Of a stretch of DNA of 6,468 nt, positions 1 to 6,468 are shown in pieces. Position 1 is the stretch's first letter. The number at the start of each line of letters is the position of its first letter. This stretch comes from Victivallis vadensis (GTDB lineage: Bacteria; Verrucomicrobiota; Lentisphaeria; Victivallales; GWF2-50-93). The position numbers were made by a program, and so were the translations under genes. Under the pieces are notes generated by a model. It was not told the origin of the DNA. It made no database searches and saw nothing but the letters and a program-made list of their open reading frames with translations. Location: contig DYRX01000248.1 in the NCBI GenBank assembly GCA_020718525.1, positions 1-6,468 of the forward strand. Reading direction: 5' to 3'.

Positions 1-293
1 GTCCGTAATTATCTAATAATAAGACTATTATGCCTTAAGTTGATAGCTATGGGGGGCACCCGCATATGACGCTTATGAATGCGGATAGACAACAACGTCT
101 TCCTCCCATTTTTCCGAGCGAAAGCAAAAAATACAGCAATCTAATCTGCAAATGTCTTTTCACTTGCCCTATATGTCTGTAGGTCGCCACTGGTCTGAAA
201 AAAACAAAAAAGCACCAGCAAAAAATCACGGAGCTTCAGGCTTCTGACCTTTCTTAATACATACTACATCCCTGGCTTCTGCGTCTGGCAGGT
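1..293. other. non-coding stretch downstream of the permease gene
   Basis: No convincing gene is visible here. The only open frame of note is about 60 codons on the minus strand. It is rich in Cys and Phe because it runs across T-rich tracts, has no recognisable motif and overlaps the candidate terminator. Small structures are present: a perfect 6-bp inverted repeat ATAATA/TATTAT at 16-31 with a 4-base loop, a G6 run at 51-56, and a 5-bp inverted repeat CGCAT/ATGCG at about 61-83. I found no tRNA T-loop signature and no rRNA-like sequence. Notably, no ABC ATPase gene begins here, although that is a common place for one after an SBP-permease pair. Confidence 0.6.
197..235 (-). terminator. weak candidate Rho-independent terminator after the transporter genes
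   Basis: Read on the minus strand, AGCTCC (235-230) can pair with GGTGCT (216-211), giving five pairs with one U-U mismatch around a 13-base loop. The arm is followed directly by two T runs, TTTTTTG then TTTTTTT (about 211-197). The position, some 60 bp past the permease stop codon, fits the end of the operon. The stem is short and imperfect, so the U-tract is the stronger half of the evidence. Confidence 0.3.
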
Positions 294-1958
294 TCATGCT
301 CTGAATAGCGCGCCCATCTGTTTTCCGAGCATTGCCGACGCCGCCATGAGAGCCGATGCCAGGAATAGCATGGCCCAGACACCGAACGCCGAAGCGAGAT
401 ACGGACCTTCGCCAAGTATTTGGGAGAGTTCAAAGATTGCCTTCGTGATCGGGTAAAATTCCGTTTTCTGAGCTAAAATTAGGGAGTCCGAGACTTCCAG
501 CATGGAAAATGAGAACGCGAAAAGGGCGCCGACGATGAGATTTGCAAAGATGAGAGGAACTGTCACTTTCATTAGGACGCGCAACGGAGCGGCGCCTAGA
601 TTTCTTGCGGCATCCTCGAGTTCCTGTGGAGTCTGCTGAAGTCCTGCGCATGCAGATCTGACTACATAGGGGACGCGGCGGACGGCGTATGCGACAGCAA
701 GAAGGATTGTCGGATCGTTCACAGGGTTGAAAAATGTTTTAGCCCATTCGAATCTGACAGATATGCTCAGATATCCGAATGCCAGGACTATGCCGGGAAT
801 TGCAAGCGGAAGCATTGCGAGGGCGTCGAGAAAAGGGGAAAATGGAGATCTCCATCGGACAATGAGCAGGGCGCAAGCCAGGCCGATCAGGACTGCTACG
901 CACATGGCGATCGAGGAGTATTTCAGGCTGTTGACAATGCTTGGAACCACTATCGGATCTGAAAGGGCGTGCCTGAAATGTTCGAGAGAGAAGGATTCTG
1001 GCAATATGCTTCCGCACCAGTCTTTTGAAAACGCCGAAACTGCCAGGCACAGATGGGGAAGTATTGAGAGGAAGAGTATTGCGGCGGTGAAAGCGAAGGC
1101 CAGGATGGAGCTCCATCCTGCGAGGCGGCGCGGCGAAACAACCGACATTCCCTTGGCTGCGGAAGCGGACGGAGAGTCTCCGACTGCGAATTTTGAGATC
1201 AGGTAGAGGACTGAAGAGATTGCGAGCATCACGGCGACAAGAGAGTATGGGATTGGATTGCTTTCCAGCTCGGTTATGCCGTTGAAGATTTGAACGCTGG
1301 CGACACGGTTGTACCCGAGCATCAGCGGAGTACCAAGTTCTGTGAAGCTCCATATGAGGACGATACTGCCGCCTGCAAGGATTCCAGGCTTGATCAGGGG
1401 CAAAGTAATTCTGAAGAATCTGCGCCCGCTTCCAGTTCCCAGGTTCCTTGCCGCTTCATCCATTGCCGGATCCATGTTTGCGAGTGCCGCGGACAGATTG
1501 AGATAAAGAATCGGATAGAGATGCAGTGCCTCGATCAGACAGACCGCCCAGAATCTCCCTCCTCCAGAAAGCCAGTCGAAGCGGGGCAGTCCCAGAGACG
1601 ATAGCATAGTGTTTATCACGCCGTAGTGACCGAGCAGATGCTGGAAGCCTATCGCTCCTACGAATGGAGGCAGAATCATTGGAAGCAGTATCATTGATGC
1701 GAAAATCTTTTTGCACGGAAAATCAAATTTGCTGTTCAGGACTGCGAGCGGAGTCGCGATCAGAAACACGATTGCCGTCGTAACAATGGCGATTCCAATC
1801 GAAAGTGCGAATCCTTCGACATAGATTCTGTTTTTGAAGACTTCGAATAGGATTTTTGGGGAGAGGCCCTGATAGAGGGTCAGGGCGACAGGGAAAATTA
1901 AAAATGCCCCAAAGAATGCCAGCATCAGAAGGAGTACTGTTCTTTTCGGCCAGTTCAT
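294..1958 (-). CDS. fused two-domain ABC importer permease (FbpB/iron-polyamine type)
   Basis: This is an inner-membrane permease of a binding-protein-dependent ABC importer, with two permease domains in one chain of 554 residues, as in the ferric-iron FbpB type. Domain 1 spans about residues 1-258 and domain 2 about 280-554, joined by a Ser/Ala-rich linker. Each half carries the cytoplasmic EAA loop that contacts the ATPase: DEAARNLG (167-174) through LP near 187, and EDAARNLG (448-455) through VP near 468. About twelve hydrophobic segments are visible. An upstream in-frame ATG would add 20 residues, but I chose the ATG at 1958: it overlaps the binding-protein stop as ATGA, has a strong Shine-Dalgarno, and is followed at once by a membrane segment. 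The substrate cannot be read from the sequence; ferric iron, polyamine, phosphonate and similar ligands are all possible. No partner ATPase is encoded in the window. Confidence 0.9.
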   Translation of the reverse strand: MNWPKRTVLLLMLAFFGAFLIFPVALTLYQGLSPKILFEVFKNRIYVEGFALSIGIAIVTTAIVFLIATPLAVLNSKFDFPCKKIFASMILLPMILPPFVGAIGFQHLLGHYGVINTMLSSLGLPRFDWLSGGGRFWAVCLIEALHLYPILYLNLSAALANMDPAMDEAARNLGTGSGRRFFRITLPLIKPGILAGGSIVLIWSFTELGTPLMLGYNRVASVQIFNGITELESNPIPYSLVAVMLAISSVLYLISKFAVGDSPSASAAKGMSVVSPRRLAGWSSILAFAFTAAILFLSILPHLCLAVSAFSKDWCGSILPESFSLEHFRHALSDPIVVPSIVNSLKYSSIAMCVAVLIGLACALLIVRWRSPFSPFLDALAMLPLAIPGIVLAFGYLSISVRFEWAKTFFNPVNDPTILLAVAYAVRRVPYVVRSACAGLQQTPQELEDAARNLGAAPLRVLMKVTVPLIFANLIVGALFAFSFSMLEVSDSLILAQKTEFYPITKAIFELSQILGEGPYLASAFGVWAMLFLASALMAASAMLGKQMGALFRA

Positions 1959-3592
1959 TTGCCCTCCTTTGCCAGTGATTCGGCTGAGATGCAGGCATTC
2001 CTTGCGAAATCTGTCCACTCGCGCCGCAGTCTTATGGCATCCAATACTTTTTCTCCCTTGCTCTGGCTGATTGTCGCTGATGCCTTGGACGCGTCAGAAA
2101 ATTGGAAAGGAAGCTCGTTGAATTTCTTCATCGCTTCTGGAACAGCATCGGGTCCGCCCGCGTCAATTATCGCCTTCCAGGCGCGGGAAAGCTCCTGATG
2201 GGCGTCAATTGCAACGCACTTCACCAGGACTCTGATGAGATTGAAGTACTGCGCGGTGCGTTCTGGGCGGTATTTGAAATCGGATGAAGCCTTGTACGGG
2301 TTGTAGTCCGGATCCGACATGAATTTCCGATCTGCATCCGTGTACATGTCTTTCCTGATAGGCGGGCGGCGCAGGGCATATCGGATCGGACCGCCGGGAC
2401 TTCCAGCACGGTAGTTCCAAAGTCTTTGTCCATCAGGGGAAAGCACAAATTCTACGAAGGTCCGGGCGGTTTCAAAATTTGGAGCTCCTCTCAAGATTTG
2501 GATGGGATCTGGGGAGACCGAGCTACCGTTCCTGGGCGCGACATATGCGAGTCGTTCTACTCCGGACTCTTCGCGCGTCCATTCCGCCTGAGTCCTGCCA
2601 TAGAAGTCAATGCAGAGACCTGCGACGGTGTCTCCGGAGGCGACATCAATCGGAATTTTTCCAGCCGAGTCCGTGAGATATCTTGAGTTTGCGACGATTC
2701 TCTTGATGAGGTTGATGCCATTGTTCCAGCCTCTTGCGACCGGATCGCCAAGTTTTTCGCGTTCCGCCAAATCCATTTGCTCCTGAATAAGCATTTCAAA
2801 ACATTTGTTTATGGAGCCCGACTTGCTAGGATCGGCCACTGCGATTTTCGCGAAGAAGCGCGCTTCGCCCAAATCGGCCCAATTTTGCGGAGGGGTGAGC
2901 TCTGGATTTTCCTTTATCCGATCTATGTTGTAGCAGATTCCAAAGGAGGAAAGACAGGTGCCGTAGAATCTCCCGGATGAGTCGTATAGCGTTTCTCCGC
3001 TGAATTCCTTCGGGATGACGCCGTCGCTGAACCAGTCCGGATGGATGCGCTCCAAGCCAGCGTCAATCGAATAGCCTTTCTTTGCGTTGCTTGTGTGATC
3101 GTAGGCTCCGCCGCCAAAAAAGATGTCAATGCCTATGCCAATATCTGATTCGAGAAATTGCTTTCTTGCCCGGATAGACTCTGGCGGCGTATCGGCAGGC
3201 GGATTGCGGTCGAGCTTGGCGTCTGTGAATGCGGAGGCGATGCCTGCGCTCCAGGGAGGATTTCCGGACTGGGACTCCCATCTTTGCCGGAATGCGGCTT
3301 CGTAGCGGTCGTTTATGTAGCGGATTATGTCGGATGTCCCACCGGGATTGCGCCAGTCAAAAACGATGTCACGCTTGAATTTGGAGCTGTAATATTTTTT
3401 GAATGCCGCCTCGAATTCGGATTTGATCATTTCGGAATGGGGTGTGACAATCGTGAGCCTGTCGCTGTCCTTTCCTGCGGACTGCCAGCCAGGTGAAGTC
3501 TGGCGAAATGCCAGCGGAATAGCCAGGAGCAGGAAAAGCGGGATGAAGGCTGGCAAATTCTTCAAAATTCTATTTTCTTTTTCTGCTCGCAT
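1955..3592 (-). CDS. extracellular solute-binding protein of an ABC importer (large, non-lipoprotein)
   Basis: This is the probable periplasmic ligand-binding partner of the downstream permease, 545 residues long. A basic N-terminus (RAEKENRILK) precedes a hydrophobic stretch at about 14-29, so it is exported or membrane-anchored. There is no cysteine before residue 213, hence no lipobox, and I see no clean AxA cleavage site. Family-type features are a first strand RLTIVTPHSE (45-54), WRNPGGTSDII (80-90), DIFFGGG (157-162), a SFGICYN segment (216-222), DPSKSGS (254-260), and a typical bacterial SBP stretch PDPIQILRGAPNFETA (361-376) followed by FVLSPDGQR (382-390). It is much longer than FbpA-type proteins (roughly 340 residues), with an extra N-terminal lobe insert around 100-150 and a tail of about 135 residues after 410. 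The start ATG has GGAG four bases upstream. The ligand is unknown. Confidence 0.85.
   Translation of the reverse strand: MRAEKENRILKNLPAFIPLFLLLAIPLAFRQTSPGWQSAGKDSDRLTIVTPHSEMIKSEFEAAFKKYYSSKFKRDIVFDWRNPGGTSDIIRYINDRYEAAFRQRWESQSGNPPWSAGIASAFTDAKLDRNPPADTPPESIRARKQFLESDIGIGIDIFFGGGAYDHTSNAKKGYSIDAGLERIHPDWFSDGVIPKEFSGETLYDSSGRFYGTCLSSFGICYNIDRIKENPELTPPQNWADLGEARFFAKIAVADPSKSGSINKCFEMLIQEQMDLAEREKLGDPVARGWNNGINLIKRIVANSRYLTDSAGKIPIDVASGDTVAGLCIDFYGRTQAEWTREESGVERLAYVAPRNGSSVSPDPIQILRGAPNFETARTFVEFVLSPDGQRLWNYRAGSPGGPIRYALRRPPIRKDMYTDADRKFMSDPDYNPYKASSDFKYRPERTAQYFNLIRVLVKCVAIDAHQELSRAWKAIIDAGGPDAVPEAMKKFNELPFQFSDASKASATISQSKGEKVLDAIRLRREWTDFARNACISAESLAKEGK
1959..1970 (-). promoter_or_regulatory. 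strong ribosome binding site that fixes the permease start
   Basis: The minus strand reads AAAGGAGG (1970-1963), then GCAA, then ATG at 1958. This is nearly a full anti-Shine-Dalgarno match and lies inside the last codons of the binding-protein gene. It favours the ATG at 1958 over the in-frame ATG at 2018, and with the ATGA stop/start overlap it suggests translational coupling. Confidence 0.8.
3549..3568. repeat. direct repeat copy B, in the signal region of the binding-protein gene
   Basis: The plus strand reads GCTGGCAAATTCTTCAAAAT. It matches copy A (3629-3648) at 19 of 20 bases, exactly 80 bp away. On the minus strand it encodes residues 9-15 of the binding protein, ILKNLPA, just before the hydrophobic export segment. 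Similarity stops at both edges of the 20 bp. Confidence 0.85.
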
Positions 3593-3621
3593 TTTTCTCC
3601 ATCGCCTATTTTATGCCGCTT

Positions 3622-4653
3622 TCAATGCGCTGGCAAATTCTCCAAAATGATCCCGGCAATCCTATCTGCCCCTTTCCCGTCGAGGACACTTAAAGCAAGT
3701 GATGAAATCTTACTGCGAACTTCGCATCTTTTCAATTTCTCAAAAAGTTCAATGATCTTTTCCGTGTCGGGAGATTCCGAGAGAGCACATGCCCCCTTTG
3801 ATGATACGGAGGAGGCGAAGCTCAATTCGTCTGCGCTCTGTGTAATGACAATGGCGGGACACCCGAGATATATTGATTCGAGCATGGTTCCACCGCCGCC
3901 GCAGATCACGAGGTCAGATGCAGAAATCGCAGGTGCCAGGGATGGAAGGGTTTTTAGAAGAAAAACCTTCGCCCCCCTCGATTTGTGTATGGAGACTGCT
4001 TTTCCCAGCTCGGTTTCATGTGAAAAGGCATGTCCTGCAACGATTTCGAAGCGGATATCTGGAAATCTCTCCGCGATTTGAGGAACTAGAAGACTGTATA
4101 TTTTCGGGTCTGCGCCGCCAAAGCTGACAAGTACTCTGGAAATTTCCTTGTTTGCGGAAGGTCCCGCGGGTCGGAATGGGAAAAAATCGCTACGGATGAG
4201 GGCGAAATTAAGGTCGCATACGAATTTCGAATGCCTGTTGAGTTTTTTTCCAGGCAGGATGCGGGTATGCTCGAAGAGGTAGAGGAATATATCGAAATTC
4301 TCGTCTGAAGAATCGTCGCAGTCCAGAGCAAGCAGGAGAGAATCAGGATTCCCGAGCTTGAATCTGCCTGCCAATGATCTGTCAGGATTTGGCGCATCAT
4401 AGATAAGAGCTGAAAATTGAGAGAGATCTGCTTCGTAATCGAGAATATGGTTGTCCGACACATGGCGGGATTCGAGGTAGTTTCTGGATTCGGATTCGCT
4501 TTTCTTGAGAAGGAAGAAACTGTTTGCGCCTCTGGAGGCAAGCGCTTCAGCGAGACAGGAGGATCGCGCAATATGCCCCATCCCCTGGACGGAATTGCCG
4601 TAAGCCCTTAAAAGAATTTTTTTGTTTTCAAAACCGTTGCTCGTCATTGTCAT
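3622..4653 (-). CDS. PseG/SpsG-family sugar-nucleotide hydrolase or glycosyltransferase-like protein
   Basis: This 343-residue protein has the plan of the PseG/SpsG family. PseG is the GT-B-fold cytoplasmic enzyme that removes UDP from UDP-2,4-diacetamido-2,4,6-trideoxy-altrose in pseudaminic acid synthesis; SpsG relatives belong to surface polysaccharide pathways. Visible family motifs are an N-terminal strand KKILLRAYGNS (11-21), QGMGHIARS (23-31) with the conserved His27 expected at the active site, VLVSFGGADP (174-183), the nucleotide-binding region ASDLVICGGGGTMLES (245-260) followed by LGCPAIVI, and a C-terminal DGKGADR (325-331). No acetyltransferase domain is fused and no other pseudaminic-acid gene is present here, so the exact substrate is open. 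The ATG at 4653 and another at 4647 are alternatives; neither has a visible Shine-Dalgarno. The gene leads an apparent operon with the ABC transporter genes. Confidence 0.8.
   Translation of the reverse strand: MTMTSNGFENKKILLRAYGNSVQGMGHIARSSCLAEALASRGANSFFLLKKSESESRNYLESRHVSDNHILDYEADLSQFSALIYDAPNPDRSLAGRFKLGNPDSLLLALDCDDSSDENFDIFLYLFEHTRILPGKKLNRHSKFVCDLNFALIRSDFFPFRPAGPSANKEISRVLVSFGGADPKIYSLLVPQIAERFPDIRFEIVAGHAFSHETELGKAVSIHKSRGAKVFLLKTLPSLAPAISASDLVICGGGGTMLESIYLGCPAIVITQSADELSFASSVSSKGACALSESPDTEKIIELFEKLKRCEVRSKISSLALSVLDGKGADRIAGIILENLPAH
3629..3648. repeat. direct repeat copy A, at the 3' end of the PseG-like gene
   Basis: The plus strand reads GCTGGCAAATTCTCCAAAAT, one base different from copy B (3549-3568). 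On the minus strand it encodes ILENLPA, residues 336-342 of the PseG-like protein, immediately before its last residue and stop codon. Both copies are read in the same codon phase. Confidence 0.85.
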
Positions 4654-4715
4654 GGCAATTTTACAGTCTCATTTCAATTTCTTTTAATTCCTTGACGGGA
4701 AATCTCTAATCTGCT

Positions 4716-4735
4716 TTGAAATTGTTTTTTTTCAA
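4716..4735. repeat. inverted repeat TTGAAA-N8-TTTCAA, possible operator
   Basis: A perfect 6-bp inverted repeat with an 8-bp spacer lies in the middle of the divergent intergenic region. Its left arm is the proposed -35 box of the plus-strand gene, and its right arm reads TTGAAA on the minus strand. It could be a regulator site or two back-to-back -35 elements, but such AT-rich symmetry can also arise by chance. Confidence 0.3.
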
Positions 4736-4744
4736 TACTATTGT
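4716..4744 (+). promoter_or_regulatory. candidate sigma70-type promoter of the glycosyltransferase gene
   Basis: TTGAAA at 4716-4721 (five of six to consensus) and TATTGT at 4739-4744 (four of six) are 17 bp apart, about 40 bp upstream of the GTG start. The spacer includes eight consecutive T. The assignment rests only on consensus matching in an AT-rich region. Confidence 0.35.
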
Positions 4745-4784
4745 CTGCATTGGTCTGCAAAAAAGCGGGAACATAGGATAGATC

Positions 4785-6416
4785 GTGCGTCATTCCGGTT
4801 TTTATAGAAGGATTTCTGAATATTTAGCGTCAAACTGCTATGTTTTGGCGATCTTTGCGCTTTTTATAGTTGTTAGAACTTTTTCCCGCTTCGAGTATAT
4901 CACTTTGGGCGGGGACACATGCAATTATCTTTCCATCGCCAGGAACTTTCCGTGGCACCGGCTATACAACATGGAGCTGTATCTGGTGCATCCCCCACCC
5001 TTTGGGTACGCCATTGCATTCTTCAACATTCTTTTTCCACTATTTGCCTCGGGACTGATTGTTGCCTTGCTCTTTGCCTTTTTGAGTTTTTGGGCAGTTT
5101 GGAAATATGCATCCAACTGCGGGCTAAAATGCTTTGGGATTTCGGGCGCACTGCTTTATTTGGGGCTGAACGGGACTTTGGCCGGATTCGATTCGCATGT
5201 CAGCAGGGTCAGCATGCTGTTTTTTTTGACTGCGATGTCGCTTCTTTGTTTCGACACCTATCTAAGAACTTGCTCCAAAACGTCGCTTCTCTGTGTTTTC
5301 GTTTTCAATTCTCTTGCCCTTCTCAGTTCTGATCAGGCTCTCTCGATATTGCCCGCCCAGCTTGTCCTCGCCTTATTCTCTTGGAAAAGATTGAAAATAA
5401 AGGAGATCGGAGCCCTTTTTCTCTTCAGTCTTATTTCCTATTCGATATGGCCGCTTGTCAGGCTCTACATTTATCTAAGCAATGATTTTTATCCTGCTGG
5501 CATAGATGGAACAATAGAGATACTGAAACCAATAGATGTAAAATCAGTGATTCAGCCTAATTTTCTTCCCTTCACCAATATGCACCGATCATGCTTCACG
5601 TCAACTGATATGAGTTTGAAAAGTCTCGACATAATCGGAGCTCTTGGAAAGATTCCAGCCGACATTCTCTTTCTTCCGAAAATTCTGTCCGCATGCCTGG
5701 TTTCTATGCTCGCGGCGCTCTCTCTTTGCCGCTCGGCAATAAAGAAAAATCCCCAAATTCTGGCGCTTTGGATTGTCTCTGCAATACTATACATTCCCTG
5801 CTTTTTTGGCATGAACGTCTGGTACGGAATGGGAATGGCAATACCGTTTGCCTTGATTCTCGGGGAAGGGACAGAGCAGTTATTTGAAATTATCAAATTC
5901 AAGGCGAAATATTTTTCCGTACTAACAATAGTTATCTGCATTTCTCTGTCGGTTCTGTGGATTCTTGGCCTCGGCGGCAATGGAGTGAACACGGCTCTGC
6001 GTCCAGTCGGCGGTAAAAATTTTATTTTTTGCAGGAAAACCCTGACCCGTGGAGAGGCGGCTGTCAAATATTTTCCTGCGCAAAAGGAAGATGAATGCTG
6101 GATGGCGCCCGTGACATTTACCCCCGAGATGCTATATCTTAGAGAGGGGAAATGGATCGCCCTGCCATTTGATGTGGAACTTTTGGAGCCGATCATTTTG
6201 GAGTACAAGGTCGCCTACATAGTGTTAACGGACGAATTCATGGCAAAGTCCGATAATCCCATACTGAGAAGAGCAGTTCATCTTGACGTTGTCTCCCATA
6301 TCCTTTCGCATCCTGAGCGCTTTGCGAATGCCGGGGAATGGATTGAAAAATATCCGGACTGCTATGCGTCAAGAAAAATATATCTCTTCAAGATCATTTA
6401 CGTAGAGAAAAAATAA
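4785..6416 (+). CDS. GT-C membrane glycosyltransferase, GT39/ArnT-like
   Basis: This 543-residue polytopic membrane protein has the layout of GT-C enzymes that move a sugar from a lipid-phosphate donor to an acceptor on the outer face of the inner membrane. After a first membrane segment (about 19-33) comes an acidic loop motif GGDTCNYLSIA (42-52), where Asp44 is the expected catalytic residue, then HPPPFGY (69-75), the usual HPP loop of this class. Hydrophobic segments follow at roughly 76-106, 113-131, 141-157, 167-182, 184-200, 207-231, 295-316, 324-341, 345-360 and 376-398. A soluble C-terminal domain (about 400-543) contains YKVAYIVLTDEF (474-485), as in GT39-type proteins. The start is GTG with AGGA six bases upstream. 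It could modify lipid A, a surface polymer or a protein. Similarity to ArnT is at the level of fold and motifs only, so no symbol is given. A T8 run lies within codons 146-148. Confidence 0.75.
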   Translation: MRHSGFYRRISEYLASNCYVLAIFALFIVVRTFSRFEYITLGGDTCNYLSIARNFPWHRLYNMELYLVHPPPFGYAIAFFNILFPLFASGLIVALLFAFLSFWAVWKYASNCGLKCFGISGALLYLGLNGTLAGFDSHVSRVSMLFFLTAMSLLCFDTYLRTCSKTSLLCVFVFNSLALLSSDQALSILPAQLVLALFSWKRLKIKEIGALFLFSLISYSIWPLVRLYIYLSNDFYPAGIDGTIEILKPIDVKSVIQPNFLPFTNMHRSCFTSTDMSLKSLDIIGALGKIPADILFLPKILSACLVSMLAALSLCRSAIKKNPQILALWIVSAILYIPCFFGMNVWYGMGMAIPFALILGEGTEQLFEIIKFKAKYFSVLTIVICISLSVLWILGLGGNGVNTALRPVGGKNFIFCRKTLTRGEAAVKYFPAQKEDECWMAPVTFTPEMLYLREGKWIALPFDVELLEPIILEYKVAYIVLTDEFMAKSDNPILRRAVHLDVVSHILSHPERFANAGEWIEKYPDCYASRKIYLFKIIYVEKK

Positions 6417-6468
6417 GACAGCAAAACTAGATAATCTGTGTGTAAGTCTTTCCGCCGAGCAAATCTAG

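Larger units (their letters stand above)
4654..4784. promoter_or_regulatory. divergent intergenic region, candidate control region for both transcription units
   Basis: This AT-rich 131-bp gap separates the divergent PseG-like and glycosyltransferase genes and must hold the start signals of both unless transcription comes from elsewhere. It contains a palindrome (4716-4735), a T8 run (4725-4732), a 7-bp direct repeat GTCTGCA at 4743-4749 and 4753-4759 with a period of exactly 10 bp, and the plus-strand Shine-Dalgarno AGGA (4775-4778), six bases before the GTG start. The minus-strand promoter is unclear: TTGAAA (4735-4730) has only AGATTA at a 17-bp spacing. TAAAAT lies four bases before the PseG-like ATG, which might mean a nearly leaderless transcript. 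Confidence 0.55.

Noticed and set aside
47..229. 60-codon open frame on the minus strand in the left non-coding stretch
   Set aside because: It overlaps the candidate terminator, its Phe/Cys-rich start comes from T runs, and it has no motif or convincing start context.
727..1353. Long open frames on both strands inside the permease gene (for example 727-1206 plus and 739-1353 minus)
   Set aside because: They lie in other frames of a well-supported permease, have basic, low-hydrophobicity composition typical of shadow frames and show no domain.
1955..2018. Longer permease reading from the in-frame ATG at 2018 with a 64-bp overlap of the binding-protein gene
   Set aside because: It lacks a comparable ribosome binding site, and the added residues are polar and precede a normal permease N-terminus, whereas 1958 has AAAGGAGG and an ATGA overlap.
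140..4714. Shared 10-mer TCTAATCTGC at 140-149 and 4705-4714 as a common regulatory site
   Set aside because: Several 10-base matches are expected by chance in 6.5 kb, and the first copy is not upstream of any gene seen.
5552..6208. 218-codon minus-strand frame antisense to the glycosyltransferase gene
   Set aside because: It is antisense to a coherent GT-C protein with recognisable motifs, and its own translation resembles no family.
1..6468. ATTATCTA near the left end (8-15) and TAGATAAT near the right end (6428-6435), as possible inverted ends of an element
   Set aside because: Eight bases is within chance expectation for this length; there is no transposase or recombinase and no target duplication.
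6427..6468. CTAGAT/ATCTAG inverted repeat after the glycosyltransferase stop, as a terminator
   Set aside because: The stem is only 6 bp with a 30-base loop, is AT-rich and has no following T run within the window.

Overview
The window looks like a stretch of bacterial chromosome with moderate GC, four protein-coding genes and little spacing. It holds a three-gene set on the minus strand (positions 294-4653), a divergent gene on the plus strand (4785-6416), and short non-coding ends. I see no RNA gene, mobile element, CRISPR array or phage gene. The organism is probably a diderm (Gram-negative) bacterium. The evidence is that the solute-binding protein has an N-terminal hydrophobic segment but no lipobox cysteine, as for a periplasmic protein, and that a PseG/SpsG-like protein and a GT-C membrane glycosyltransferase suggest surface-glycan work. 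I cannot name the phylum from sequence alone. The PVC group is only a guess.

Minus strand, in transcription order: (1) a PseG/SpsG-family protein (4653-3622), a GT-B-fold sugar-nucleotide hydrolase or glycosyltransferase relative; (2) a large extracellular solute-binding protein of the iron/polyamine-type ABC importer class (3592-1955), 29 bp downstream; (3) a fused two-domain ABC permease with two EAA motifs (1958-294), coupled to gene 2 by an ATGA overlap and preceded by a very good Shine-Dalgarno sequence. The permease must dock with an ATPase, but no ATPase gene is present in the window. The 293 bp after the permease hold no credible gene, only a weak terminator candidate.

Plus strand: a 543-aa polytopic membrane protein (4785-6416) with the hallmarks of a GT39/ArnT-like lipid-linked-sugar glycosyltransferase. 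These are an early acidic GGD motif, an HPP loop, many membrane segments and a C-terminal soluble domain. It starts at GTG. The 131-bp divergent intergenic region has a TTGAAA-N8-TTTCAA palindrome, a plausible promoter for the plus-strand gene and a run of eight T within the promoter spacer.

The transporter and the two glycan genes need not form one system. The points most worth a second look are: a 20-bp near-perfect direct repeat at the junction of the PseG-like and binding-protein genes, whose recombination would fuse them in frame; the orphan state of the importer; the joining of a glycan gene to a transporter in one apparent operon; and T8 tracts in both the promoter and the coding region of the glycosyltransferase. 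I see no clear evidence for a wholly new system.
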